Part shown: positions 8,277-17,358 of the stretch, piece after piece
Numbering within the stretch: the first letter of the stretch is position 1
Layout: each line of letters begins with the position of its first letter
NCBI RefSeq assembly: GCF_900094585.1
Contig: NZ_FMAG01000001.1
Span: forward strand, 558,001 to 622,000
DNA length: 64,000 nt
Source: Martinezella multihospitum
GTDB lineage: Bacteria; Pseudomonadota; Alphaproteobacteria; Rhizobiales; Rhizobiaceae
Direction: 5' to 3'
Notes under the pieces: generated by a model
Seen by the model: only the letters and a program-made list of their open reading frames with translations
Database searches by the model: none
What the model was told of the DNA's origin: nothing
Program-made: the position numbers and the translations under genes

Positions 8277-8942
8277 ATGTTGATCACGCAAAGCGACTAC
8301 AATCGGATCTACCGGGTCATCAACAGCCTGCTGGTCAACGAAAACGCCAATCCCGCCACCGCTTCGATGTATTTCAGCACTTTCGGAGCCTTCATCTTGG
8401 AACACCACTTCAAGGTCAAGGCAAAGGCAAAAAGCGGGCTGGCAGCTTACAATCTCGACGGAAAGTACATCCTTTTCGCAGACCAGCGCGAGGATGGTTA
8501 CGTCTCTGGCGCTGGCGAGAATTTCCACTGCTGGGTCGAGGCTGACGATTGGGCGATCGATTTCATGGCCCCCGCTTTCTCACAGAGCATGCCAGGTTTG
8601 GTGATACTGCCGAAGATGTTTCAGCGGCCGCTCTCATCCATGCGCCCGTCCATCAATGATTTGAGTCAGTCCGGCGACTTCTTCTACCGTTCCGAACCTG
8701 ATGCAACGAGCCGACGCTTCGCAGATTGGCGCAAGAATCCGATGATTGGAGATCTTGCCAGCCTCGCCGCGAACTGGTTCCGGAAATCTCCCAGGAAGAT
8801 GCAGACATCTATCACAGTGCGGCATCAGGATGGCAAATCCAGCGTCGTACCGCTCGCTCATCGGCAACCCCCTGATTGGTGCCTGGTAATGGTCGCAGGA
8901 GCGCGTATGTCCACGATCGAAATATCCCTGCGCTCCCCTTGA
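8277..8942 (+). CDS. DUF2026-like protein of unknown function
   Basis: A 221-residue protein beginning MLITQSDYNRIYRVINSLL. It has an aromatic-rich central region (FHCWVEADDWAIDFMAPAF) that I associate with the DUF2026 family; the HxW and D residues resemble transglutaminase-like or cysteine-protease-like sheets in that group. No signal peptide or membrane segment. Function unknown. It is flanked by two broken genes (HIT on the left, VOC on the right), so the neighbourhood looks like decaying accessory DNA, but this frame is intact. Confidence 0.55.
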   Translation: MLITQSDYNRIYRVINSLLVNENANPATASMYFSTFGAFILEHHFKVKAKAKSGLAAYNLDGKYILFADQREDGYVSGAGENFHCWVEADDWAIDFMAPAFSQSMPGLVILPKMFQRPLSSMRPSINDLSQSGDFFYRSEPDATSRRFADWRKNPMIGDLASLAANWFRKSPRKMQTSITVRHQDGKSSVVPLAHRQPPDWCLVMVAGARMSTIEISLRSP

Positions 8943-9026
8943 ACTTGGTTGCTCACGGTGGCTGCATGACGCAGTGCCCTTTGCCTATATATTACGGCAA
9001 CAAGCGGCTAGTTCTGGAGGCCATAG

Positions 9027-9401
9027 ATGATGCGATAGAATCAAGTGACGGTAACGATGCCTGACCTCGATGCAGGCTGGAACTTTTGTTGCACTCTTGG
9101 TCTCAAGCCCGTGGTCAACGCACGTCCTTACTATGCCCGCTTCTTATGCCCAGACGACGATAGCACGTTCTCGTTGCATCAAGGCGAGAGCAATGGTGGT
9201 GGGACAACGGTATATTTTGAATGTGACAATTTGGACGAGACGGTTAGCCACCTGTAGAAGAAAGGACTTCAATTCACAAGCCCGCCGGAAGATAAAAGTT
9301 GGCTCTGGCGGGAAGCCGAGTTGTTTGATCCTGGTGGAAATCGCGTCCTGCTGTATTTTGCCGGGCAAAATCGCATCAACCCGCCGTGGCGTGTCAAATA
9401 G
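9027..9401 (+). pseudogene. VOC-family gene with two in-frame amber codons
   Basis: A 125-codon frame starts at ATG 9027, six bases after a strong GGAGG. It reads a full VOC fold: TMPDLDAGWNF, YYARFLCPDDDSTFSLHQGE, VYFECDNLDE, and the C-terminal ELFDPGGNRVLLYFAGQNR. Two TAG codons interrupt it, at codon 4 (9036-9038) and codon 77 (9255-9257). The natural stop is also TAG (9399-9401). A shorter frame could start at GTG 9045, but it would still be cut at codon 77 before the last strand. Most likely a recent pseudogene. Confidence 0.75.
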
Positions 9402-9533
9402 CTTGTTTTGAGAAGATCGACCTGATCTATCCTTCATAGGAAGAAAGCATTTGAGATGACACGGCAAATTTTCGCGAAAAACAAACAGGCGGCATAGCGT
9501 CAACGGATTGATGGCGGTTCCAGGCATTCGAAA

Positions 9534-10004
9534 ATGGTCATGAAACACCAACGCCAATCTGCTTGGCAGGTCCTTTTACTGCCCTTGCGGTTCATCATAG
9601 CTGTACTCGTCATCATCAGCGAAGTCGCCCGACCGGTGTACCGGCCGCTCGTGAACTGGTTCGCCGCCCTCCCCATCGTCAAGCATTTTGGCGAGTTTGT
9701 CGGTTCTTTGCCGCGAGGCGTTATACTCGTTCTGTTTGTCGTTCCGCTGGCGATTGCCGAACCCCTGAAGATTTGTGCATTGGTCGTGATCGCCCGGGGC
9801 CATGTGATCTCGGGACTGGTCATAATCGCCTTGGCCTATCTGATGAGCTTTCTGCTGGTCGAGCGCCTGTTTCACGCGGGCCGCGAGAAACTGCTGACAT
9901 ACCGCTGGCTCCGATGGATTATGGATCGCGTCGAGACAGTTCGAAACTGGATCGCCGAGATGAAACAAAGCGTCTTGGCGACAGTGCATGCTTGGCTTGG
10001 GTAG
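9534..10004 (+). CDS. Small membrane protein of unknown function
   Basis: A 156-residue protein with three predicted membrane helices: LLLPLRFIIAVLVII near residue 15, ILVLFVVPLAIAEPLKICAL near 65 and VISGLVIIALAYLMSFLLV near 90. An amphipathic tail rich in Arg and Trp (RWLRWIMDRVETVRNWIAEM) follows. No family recognised. An in-frame ATG at 9540 is an alternative start; no strong ribosome binding site favours either. Confidence 0.6.
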   Translation: MVMKHQRQSAWQVLLLPLRFIIAVLVIISEVARPVYRPLVNWFAALPIVKHFGEFVGSLPRGVILVLFVVPLAIAEPLKICALVVIARGHVISGLVIIALAYLMSFLLVERLFHAGREKLLTYRWLRWIMDRVETVRNWIAEMKQSVLATVHAWLG

Positions 10005-10197
10005 CGTCAGGGTGCTTAGGAGTTTTTGCATAGCCGCCATATATCTGGCGACGCCGTCGAAATTGATCGCTCCGCAGCATTGTACGATGCCTCGGTCGCG
10101 CCTCATCTAGGCTCAACTGCGGAAGAGTTTGGCTTGACTCTGTTCGACGGGCTGCCAACTTTGACGCGAAGATTTCGCTACGATTCTTAGGATCACT

Positions 10198-10512
10198 GTG
10201 AGCGCCACGACAGATTTTATTGCCAATCTTGTGCGAGCCGCAAATGAAGTCGAGAAGCTGTCTCCGAACGAGGTCAGCGATCTGCTGGATCGGTCGGTCG
10301 ATGCGATCCGGCAGCTTCGGCAAGAACTCGGCATCGTGCCGGTGCCAGGCAAGGATGCGTTGATTTATATACGCACGGTTTCAGCGGGAGCTACGAGGGT
10401 ACCGCACGAGAAGTGGCACCACGGCCTTTTGCATGCAGCCGAGATGATCCGTGATCTCCACATCGTCCGCGATACAGGTACCGAGTTTCGAATTTCCGAG
10501 ATTGAGCCCTGA
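10198..10512 (+). CDS. Hypothetical protein
   Basis: A 104-residue soluble protein starting at GTG 10198. The first half is helical and acidic (LVRAANEVEKLSPNEVSDLL, then a helix RSVDAIRQLRQEL). The second half contains HEKWHHGLLHAAEMI. No family recognised. It is monocistronic and ends about 230 bases before the EF-G-like gene. Coding bias looks ordinary, but nothing proves expression. Confidence 0.45.
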   Translation: MSATTDFIANLVRAANEVEKLSPNEVSDLLDRSVDAIRQLRQELGIVPVPGKDALIYIRTVSAGATRVPHEKWHHGLLHAAEMIRDLHIVRDTGTEFRISEIEP

Positions 10513-10738
10513 GGGTGTTGAGCTCGGCGAGCTCTTGACCCTGATTGTCATTTTGCGCTAACCCGCCTCGGCAGAGGCAATGCCTTGAAAAGATTGAGGG
10601 TTTGAATTTTCGGTTGGGTCATAGCCAAACGCGAAACCGGGTTAAATCGCCACGGAAATCAATACTCTGGCGCCTTGCCGCAGTTCAGGGCATCCTATGA
10701 TGGCTGAAAGTTGTGTTTGCGCAGCTGGAGGAATACCG

Positions 10739-12700
10739 ATGCGCTGCTTTACCGTGCTTGGACCTTCGCAGACCGGAAAATCGACAGTCGTTGAAAAGCT
10801 CGGCTCCTTGGAGGGGGTGCCGAGAAAATCCAGTTCTCCCTATGGATTGAACCTCACAGAATTCACCTTCGGAAACGAGGCGTGGTGTGCGCTGGACGCG
10901 CCAGGACCCAACGAAGCGTTGGCTCATGCACAGCACGCGCTTCTTGCCAGCGACGCCTGCATTCTGTGTGTTTCATCAGCACCCGAAGAGGCTGTGCTCG
11001 CCGCGCCCTATCTGCGGATAATCGAAGCCTCGGGGACGCCTTGCATCCTCTTTGTCAACCGGATGGACGAACCGAGAGGGCGGCTGAGGGACCTGATCGC
11101 CGCACTTCAGGACTACGCCAACCACACCCTTTTGCTTCGTCAGGTCCCGATCCGAGAGGGGGACAGGATCGTAGGCAGTTGCGATCTGATTTCGGAACGG
11201 GCGTGGCGCTACCGGGAAGGGCAGACTTCGGCGCTGATCGCGATCCCTGAAAGCACCGCCGAACGCGAACGCGAAGCGCGTACCGAGCTCCTGGAACACC
11301 TATCCGAATTGGATGACTGGCTTCTCGAGGAACTGATCGAAGACCGCGAGCCACCCAGCGACGCGCTCTACGCCATTTTATCACGGGTTCTCAGGGAAAA
11401 CAGGATTATCCCGGTCTTGTTCGGTGCTGCAAGTCACGGCAACGGCATGAAGAGGCTGATGAAGGCGCTACGCCACGAGGCGCCGCCGGTAGAGGTTCTT
11501 CGCCAGCGTCTCGCTCATGCTGGAACTGTCGATGAAGGCAAGCTGACGGCCGTGAGTTTTCATGCCTATTATCGCCAGAATGTCGGCAAGACGGTGCTCC
11601 TGCGCGCTTTTGGTGATGGACTGCGGCAGGGCGCATCGCTGGGCGGCTCCAACCTCGGCGCCGTGCAAAATCTCGCAAACGGGCACTCCAATTCGGCGGT
11701 TGTGCCTGCGCCTGGGGATGTCTTCGCGACGGTCAAGTCCGACCATCTGCCCGTCCCTTCGCTGTTGACCCCCGGCGCGGTGGTCGCCCCGCCTGAATGG
11801 ACGGAACCGCCCACGCCGATGTTCGAAAGGATCCTAATTCCAGGCAGCGAGCGCGATGAAAACAAGCTTTCCGAAACGCTGACAAAACTCTCCGAGACGG
11901 ACCGCGGTCTGAAGGTCCTGCATGAGGAAGGCACGGGCGCACAACTCGTCCGCGCCCAAGGGCCCGTACATCTGCGTGACCTCTGCCGAACGCTGTCCGA
12001 TGTCTTTCATATCTCAGTGACGGACCGAACGCCCAGCCCGATCTATCGCGAGACGATCACGAAGCCATCGGAGGTTCATTACCGCCATCGCAAACAGACC
12101 GGCGGTGCCGGGCAATTCGCGGATGTGAAGCTGAGCATTCACCCCAACGGGCGCGGCCAGGGTTTCACCTTTGGCGAAACCGTCAAGGGCGGCACCGTTC
12201 CGCGCAATTACATCCCTGCCGTCGAAGCGGGCGCGCGCGAAGCGATGGAGAAAGGACCGCTCGGCTTCGAGGTCATCGATGTCGGCGTAATGCTGTCAGA
12301 TGGTCAGCACCATACCGTCGACAGTTCGGAACACGCCTTCCGCACTGCGTCGAAAATGGGGGTGCGTCAGGCGCTTTCCGAAGGATCGACCGTCTTGATG
12401 CAGCCGGTCTTCCGCAGCGAGATTCACATTCCGTCGGTCTGTTCGGGCAGCCTCGTCCAGATCGTCTCTTCTCTCAACGGCCAGGTTCTCGGCTTCGACC
12501 GCGATGAGACCGCCAAGGGATGGGACATCTTCCGGGCGCTCGTTCCCGGCGGCGCACTTGACGATCTGGCGCGAGCGTTGCGCTCGGCGACGCAGGGCAT
12601 TGGTTATTTTTCCAGGACCTTCGATCATTTCGAGGAGCTATACGGAAAGGAAGCGGACGCCATCGTGAGGGCACACACAACACCAGGCGTCGCACGCTGA
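10739..12700 (+). CDS. EF-G-like translation factor with degenerate G domain
   Basis: A 653-residue paralogue of elongation factor G. Domains III-V are well kept (YRETITKPSEVHYRHRKQTGG, GGTVPRNYIPAVEAGAREAM, DVGVMLSDGQHHTVDSSE). The G domain has a P-loop (GPSQTGKST) and an NRMD guanine motif, but the distance from P-loop to DAPG is only about 45 residues. The switch I RGITI element is therefore missing, and the catalytic His after DxPG is replaced by Pro. The start at 10739 is chosen for its GGAGGA ribosome binding site; an in-frame ATG lies at 10697. It may act as a ribosome-bound factor with weak or no GTPase activity; inference only. Confidence 0.78.
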   Translation: MRCFTVLGPSQTGKSTVVEKLGSLEGVPRKSSSPYGLNLTEFTFGNEAWCALDAPGPNEALAHAQHALLASDACILCVSSAPEEAVLAAPYLRIIEASGTPCILFVNRMDEPRGRLRDLIAALQDYANHTLLLRQVPIREGDRIVGSCDLISERAWRYREGQTSALIAIPESTAEREREARTELLEHLSELDDWLLEELIEDREPPSDALYAILSRVLRENRIIPVLFGAASHGNGMKRLMKALRHEAPPVEVLRQRLAHAGTVDEGKLTAVSFHAYYRQNVGKTVLLRAFGDGLRQGASLGGSNLGAVQNLANGHSNSAVVPAPGDVFATVKSDHLPVPSLLTPGAVVAPPEWTEPPTPMFERILIPGSERDENKLSETLTKLSETDRGLKVLHEEGTGAQLVRAQGPVHLRDLCRTLSDVFHISVTDRTPSPIYRETITKPSEVHYRHRKQTGGAGQFADVKLSIHPNGRGQGFTFGETVKGGTVPRNYIPAVEAGAREAMEKGPLGFEVIDVGVMLSDGQHHTVDSSEHAFRTASKMGVRQALSEGSTVLMQPVFRSEIHIPSVCSGSLVQIVSSLNGQVLGFDRDETAKGWDIFRALVPGGALDDLARALRSATQGIGYFSRTFDHFEELYGKEADAIVRAHTTPGVAR

Positions 12701-13080
12701 AACGTTACCCCACTTCATGCTCGTCCGCAGAGACCGACAGTCTCTGCGGGATCGGAACATACGGCTGCCAATACCAGCAAGCACCGATCATGACCACTGA
12801 GCTCCTTCGCGCGGACCGATGGACATGTCATTTGGCAGTTGAACGGGTTGTACTGTCAAGTTTTACAACATTCTGACCCGTATTTCCATTTGACGTTGAT
12901 CCGTTCGGGTGCCCAAGAACCCAAAGACGAACTTGCTTTATCGATATCGAAGGAGGGTTACGACGAAACGCGAAGCTGGGGGGAACAGCGGCACAAATGA
13001 ACACCCCACTCACTGACGGCAGGTTTATATGACAACACTCCTCGGGACCTTCAGCCATCTTTCGCTGGGCTAGACGTCAG
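12701..13080. other. Intergenic region, no recognisable gene
   Basis: About 380 bases between the EF-G-like gene and the orphan HTH gene. Open frames here are short and carry no recognisable motif. Nothing assigned. Confidence 0.5.
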
Positions 13081-13557
13081 CTAACTAGCGGCCGCTCTTT
13101 CAACATAGCGGAGGATTCTCGTTACCGTCGATCGGCTAACGCCAGCCTCTCGTGCTATGTCATCGGTTGATTTTCCATCAGCTTTTAAACGCAGAACGTT
13201 TTCGGATTTGCGTCTCATCATGGCTGCAGACGGATGATTTAATGAGATCATGGTCGTCGAAACAATATATCCGCCGGCCGACGTTTCAAAAAGCTCACGA
13301 TCAACAGCCATTGTGACATCCTCCTTCAAATAATTGTCGACAGAAAGAATGGTGCCAGCCTCAAGCTGAGTAAATTCCCATATAAGCAGTATGTGAGCTA
13401 AGCCAACTTTACGATGCCACAGCCACAATGGCGGAACCAATGTGTCAATTGTCAGAGGTTTTTTCCGAAACTGGCTCTCATCAGTCACTATATTTGTTAG
13501 TTCTAACGCAATGGGCTTTTTGGATAACAGCTCGCTTCGGATGACTGGAAATATCAA
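13081..13557 (-). CDS. Orphan protein with C-terminal helix-turn-helix
   Basis: About 158 residues, start uncertain (TTG at 13557). The C-terminal 45 residues (VLRLKADGKSTDDIAREAGV, then SRSTVTRILRYVERAAAS) form a helix-turn-helix like the DNA-binding tail of resolvases/invertases. The N-terminal part is unfamiliar and has no resolvase catalytic Ser. The region is clearly AT-richer than its neighbours. A second overlapping frame upstream (to about 13730) reads as ordinary peptide, so the gene may be frameshifted and longer. Likely acquired DNA; function unknown. Confidence 0.5.
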   Translation of the reverse strand: MIFPVIRSELLSKKPIALELTNIVTDESQFRKKPLTIDTLVPPLWLWHRKVGLAHILLIWEFTQLEAGTILSVDNYLKEDVTMAVDRELFETSAGGYIVSTTMISLNHPSAAMMRRKSENVLRLKADGKSTDDIAREAGVSRSTVTRILRYVERAAAS

Positions 13558-13728
13558 TAACTCTTGAAGAATTCAGAACCGACGGCCCACGGATTCGAAA
13601 TGCCAATATATCTTGCTGTCGCACCGCGATATCAATGAGGCATCCACGCACCAATTTGACTATTCTCAAGTTTTCAATGTTTTCAAACGAACAGCAACCC
13701 GTCCGTTTTCTGAGGCGATATTTGCTTT

Positions 13729-14889
13729 TCACCCAATATGTAATCGTTTCCCGACTGCCATTAGCATCCTGTCTGCACTTCTTGCGCCCAGCAACGACGA
13801 TGAACTATTCCCATCGCAATTGGCGAGCGGAAACGTCAGTTGCGGACAACCGCTTAAGCCTGACAGACAGAGAAACTTGATGCAGGCGGAACGAAACGCT
13901 GCGAAGCTTTGCGGTCCGGCATCCCGCTTTGGCGGGCTTGTTGCCAATGTCGGAAGAACCACAACTACGTCGTTGCGGAACAATCGGTCGATCTCCCTCG
14001 AGAAGTGCTCTCGAATCCGTCGCGCCTCGCGCACCTCTCCGATGCCCAGACGCGATCCTGACAGGAGACGCGCGGTGATATCGGGTGCGATAGCTTGCGG
14101 GCTTCGCTCAAAAATGGATCTGTTGCTTTCCCAGGCTTCCTTTTGGAGAATAGTGACGAATGCCAAGGCAAGCTCATCCAAATTGAACGAGCTGATCGAA
14201 CCTACTTCGCGAACAGGAATGGCGGCCGACCGTAAGCGGGCGATCATTCCGTCTGCCGCATCTTCTTCGATGGTATCAAAGATATCCTCGACGATGAGAA
14301 CAGATGATGGCCGGTCGTCTGCCGCGGATATCCCGACAGCACTCATGAGCGCGGCCATCGGCTCCAGGCTTCTCGTCATGAAGCCCGGCACATCGAGGCT
14401 CGGCGCAAGGGGGCGCAGTCCTCCGTTATCGAGGCTTCCGTATGTCGGCCGCCAGCCGACGAGACCGTTGATGGCGGCCGGCAGTCGGATGGAGCCGGAC
14501 GTATCGGTTCCAAGGCCGATATCCGCAAGGCCCGCGGCGACCGCGACGGCCGAGCCCGACGACGAGCCGCCCGGAATAAGCTCGGGATCAGAAGGATTGA
14601 TCGGCATACCGAAATGAATGTTGCCGCCGATAAGGGAATAGGCAAGTTCATCCGTATTGGTCTTGCCTACGAACCGGGCTCCGGCATCCAAAAGCGTTTG
14701 AACCAGGGATGCCGTCGATGTCTTGATGCCGGAGGTAGCGAGCAACATGGCATTGCCGGCGGCCGTTGGATAGCCAGCAACATCGAAAAGGTCCTTGACC
14801 GCCAGGCGAAGGCCGGAAAGCGGGCCGGTGGCCGCATGCCCGACATTGGCATCCGGATACGGCATGAATGCGTTCCACCGGTCATCCAC
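13729..14889 (-). CDS. Amidase-signature family amidase
   Basis: A 386-residue cytoplasmic amidase with the Ser-cisSer-Lys triad: Lys32 in VKDLFD, the cis-Ser in GGSSSGSAVAVAAG (107-120), and the nucleophile Ser133 in GTDTSGSIRLPA. It is shorter than GatA (about 480) and resembles the small indole-acetamide/AtzF-like amidases. It is the last gene of the amide operon, 11 bases after the LivF-type ATPase, so it probably hydrolyses the amide imported by that transporter or the product of the nitrilase-family enzyme. Substrate unproven. Confidence 0.87.
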   Translation of the reverse strand: MDDRWNAFMPYPDANVGHAATGPLSGLRLAVKDLFDVAGYPTAAGNAMLLATSGIKTSTASLVQTLLDAGARFVGKTNTDELAYSLIGGNIHFGMPINPSDPELIPGGSSSGSAVAVAAGLADIGLGTDTSGSIRLPAAINGLVGWRPTYGSLDNGGLRPLAPSLDVPGFMTRSLEPMAALMSAVGISAADDRPSSVLIVEDIFDTIEEDAADGMIARLRSAAIPVREVGSISSFNLDELALAFVTILQKEAWESNRSIFERSPQAIAPDITARLLSGSRLGIGEVREARRIREHFSREIDRLFRNDVVVVLPTLATSPPKRDAGPQSFAAFRSACIKFLCLSGLSGCPQLTFPLANCDGNSSSSLLGARSADRMLMAVGKRLHIG

Positions 14890-14900
14890 TTGCCCGCTCC

Positions 14901-15608
14901 CTAGATTTTCAGATGCTGCAGAACGCGGCCGCGGCTGTCCGACCCATTGGAACTTTCGTCCTCAATCGCCCCGAGCTTGAGAATAGCCCAGCGATCGGCC
15001 ACCGAAAGGGCGAAGTCCAGGTTCTGCTCGACCAGAAGTATGGTCGTGCCGCTCTTCTCACGGTCGTCCCTCAATGCATTGGCGATGTTGTGGACGACGG
15101 AAGGTTGCAGGCCCTCGGAGATTTCATCGATCAGGAGCAGTTTCGGCCGCAACATCAGCGCACGCGCCAGAATCAGCATCTTCTGTTCCCCGCCCGACAG
15201 GGTGCCGGCCTTCTGAGCCAGGCGATCCTCCAGGAACGGGAAATAGCCGTAGGCCCGGTCCAGCGCGGATGCCAGATCCCGATCGCTTTTGAGCGCCAGG
15301 CGCAGATTGTCGCGGATGGAAAGATCCTGAAACAGCGGCAGTTCCTGAGGGGCGTAGCCGATACCGGAGGCGATCAGCTCCGCAGGCTTCCTGCCGGTGA
15401 TGACAGCACCGTCCACCTCGATCTTGCCTTTGCCGATACGCAGGAAGCCAAGAATCGTCTTCAGCAGCGTCGTCTTGCCCATGCCGTTCTTGCCCATAAG
15501 CGCGAAGATCTCGCCCGGCCGGATGGCGAACGACACGTCGTTGACGACATCGACCGCACCATATCCACTCGATACGCCAGTGAGCTTGAGTTTGAACGCT
15601 TCAGCCAT
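14901..15608 (-). CDS. LivF-type ABC ATPase (amide importer)
   Basis: A 235-residue ATPase of the branched-chain/urea-type importer family. Walker A is GKNGMGKTT, the signature LSGGEQKML, Walker B LLLIDEISEGL, and the switch His is replaced by Gln in LLVEQNL, as is normal for LivF. The ATG at 15608 overlaps the stop of the LivM-LivG fusion gene, so it is co-translated. It pairs with the ATPase domain of that fusion to energise import. Confidence 0.92.
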   Translation of the reverse strand: MAEAFKLKLTGVSSGYGAVDVVNDVSFAIRPGEIFALMGKNGMGKTTLLKTILGFLRIGKGKIEVDGAVITGRKPAELIASGIGYAPQELPLFQDLSIRDNLRLALKSDRDLASALDRAYGYFPFLEDRLAQKAGTLSGGEQKMLILARALMLRPKLLLIDEISEGLQPSVVHNIANALRDDREKSGTTILLVEQNLDFALSVADRWAILKLGAIEDESSNGSDSRGRVLQHLKI

Positions 15609-17358
15609 GGGCGCCTCCTGCGTAGATGTTGCGGACCGTTTCGGAATTGACCACCTCGTCCACGGTGCCGTCGAGGACGAGCTTGCCCTGATGGAGAACC
15701 ACGATGCGGCTCGATATATTGCGGACGAAATCCAGATCGTGCTCGACCAGGATGGCGGCAAACCTCATCTCGTCCGTCAGCTTCCTGAGAATCGTGCCGA
15801 TGGTCATGCGCTCGGTCTTGGTGAGACCCGCCGTCGGTTCGTCGAGAAGAATGACACGGGGTTCGAGAGCGACGACCATCGCCAGTTCGAGAGCCTGCCT
15901 TTGACCATGCGACAGCAGCGATACCGGCTTGTCCAGCATATCCGCCATGCCCGTCAGCGTCAGGATCTCGATTGCGGCCGCAGGCAGTGTGATCTCGGCA
16001 AGCGATCGCGTCGGGCTGGGTGTCTCATGGCTGAGACGAGCCATTTTCAGGCATTGGCCGATAGTCATGCTGTCGAAGATGCTGGCGATCTGGAATTTGC
16101 GCCCGACGCCGAGAGCCACGATCCGTTCCGGCGCGCGACCGGCGATGTTTGCGCCACCGATGTCCACCTGGCCCTCGATCTGCTGAGTACCGTCCGACAG
16201 GCAGCGCATCAGTGTGGTCTTGCCGGCACCGTTCGGGCCAACGAGGCTGACGAGTTCTCCCCTTCCAATTTCAAGATCGATGCCCTTGAGGACGGAGAGG
16301 CTGCCATAGGACTTGCCGAGACCACGGATCGACAGAAGGCTTTTGCCTGCGACGCCGCGATCATTGAAGCCTATGCGCGCCGGTAGTGACTTCAAAGTGC
16401 TGTTGGAGCTTCCCGATTGCAGGAAACGCGTCACAAGAGATGCAAGGCCTCCCGGCAAGACGATAATCATAAGGACAAAGAGCGCGCCGACGATCAGTTG
16501 CCACAGAAAGGGCAGATCGCCGGAGAGACTGGCGCTCAGATAGTCGATACCGATTGCCCCAAACAAGGGGCCGACAATCGTTCCGCGACCGCCGAGCGCC
16601 GTCCAGACGACGAGTTCGGTTCCGAAGACGAAGCCGGTATTCTCAGGTGCAACGACACCAGACGCATTGGCGTAGAGGAAGCCCGCAAGGCCGCATACAC
16701 CGGCGAGAACACCTGTCAGGGCGATCTTCAGTGCAGCCGGATTCATACCCAGATAGGCGACGCGCGCTTCGTTGTCGCGGATCGCCACGAGCAACCGGCC
16801 GGCATCGGAGCGGACAAATACTATCGCGAGAACGGCCAGTGTGAAGAGGCACGCGCCCGACAGGCGAAAATAGCCGGTGAGCCCGAGCGGCAGAGTATCG
16901 TAACCGACAAGACCGCTCGAGGAGCCGGTCCAGACACCGCCCGAGAAGACCAGCTGCGTGATGACGATCGGCACGACGAGCGAAATCACGGTGGCATAGA
17001 GCGGCGTCGACCCGTGATAGAACGACAGCCAGCCGACCGCGAGCCCCAGTAAGAGCGGCACGAGGATGGCGGCGGCAAGCGCGAGGACGAACAAGGCCGG
17101 GTTTGCGCCGATATGGGTGAGAATCATGGCGGTGGCATAGGCACCAACACCAAAGAATGCCGCCTGTCCGAAGGTGAGGACGCCCGTATAGCCCCAGAGC
17201 AAGTCGACGGTAATCGCCAGCATGGCGTAGATCATCGACCGTGTGAGGACGTTGAGGCTGAAGCGGCCGAGAAACATCGGTCCAAAGACGATCAGCAGGA
17301 TGGCTGCGAACGCCAGCAGCAGCAGAAGGACAAGCCGGAGCTTCTGTTTGTCAGGCAC
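15601..17358 (-). CDS. LivM-LivG fusion: importer permease joined to ATPase
   Basis: A single 585-residue protein. Residues about 1-330 are a LivM-type permease (VPDKQKLRLVLLLLL start; MIYAMLAITVDLLWGYTGVL; GRGTIVGPLFGA). Residues about 350-585 are a LivG-type ATPase with Walker A GPNGAGKTT, signature LSHGQRQAL and Walker B VILLDEPTAGL. Fusions of this kind occur in some rhizobial and actinobacterial amide/urea-type importers. The start is GTG 17358, overlapping the LivH stop; an upstream extension to 17496 lies inside livH and is not needed. Inner membrane. Confidence 0.88.
   Translation of the reverse strand: MPDKQKLRLVLLLLLAFAAILLIVFGPMFLGRFSLNVLTRSMIYAMLAITVDLLWGYTGVLTFGQAAFFGVGAYATAMILTHIGANPALFVLALAAAILVPLLLGLAVGWLSFYHGSTPLYATVISLVVPIVITQLVFSGGVWTGSSSGLVGYDTLPLGLTGYFRLSGACLFTLAVLAIVFVRSDAGRLLVAIRDNEARVAYLGMNPAALKIALTGVLAGVCGLAGFLYANASGVVAPENTGFVFGTELVVWTALGGRGTIVGPLFGAIGIDYLSASLSGDLPFLWQLIVGALFVLMIIVLPGGLASLVTRFLQSGSSNSTLKSLPARIGFNDRGVAGKSLLSIRGLGKSYGSLSVLKGIDLEIGRGELVSLVGPNGAGKTTLMRCLSDGTQQIEGQVDIGGANIAGRAPERIVALGVGRKFQIASIFDSMTIGQCLKMARLSHETPSPTRSLAEITLPAAAIEILTLTGMADMLDKPVSLLSHGQRQALELAMVVALEPRVILLDEPTAGLTKTERMTIGTILRKLTDEMRFAAILVEHDLDFVRNISSRIVVLHQGKLVLDGTVDEVVNSETVRNIYAGGAHG

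Noticed and set aside
14868..15650. Long plus-strand open frame opposite the LivF/LivM region
   Set aside because: Antisense shadow of high-GC genes; the translation has no family motif, while the minus strand has full ABC motifs.
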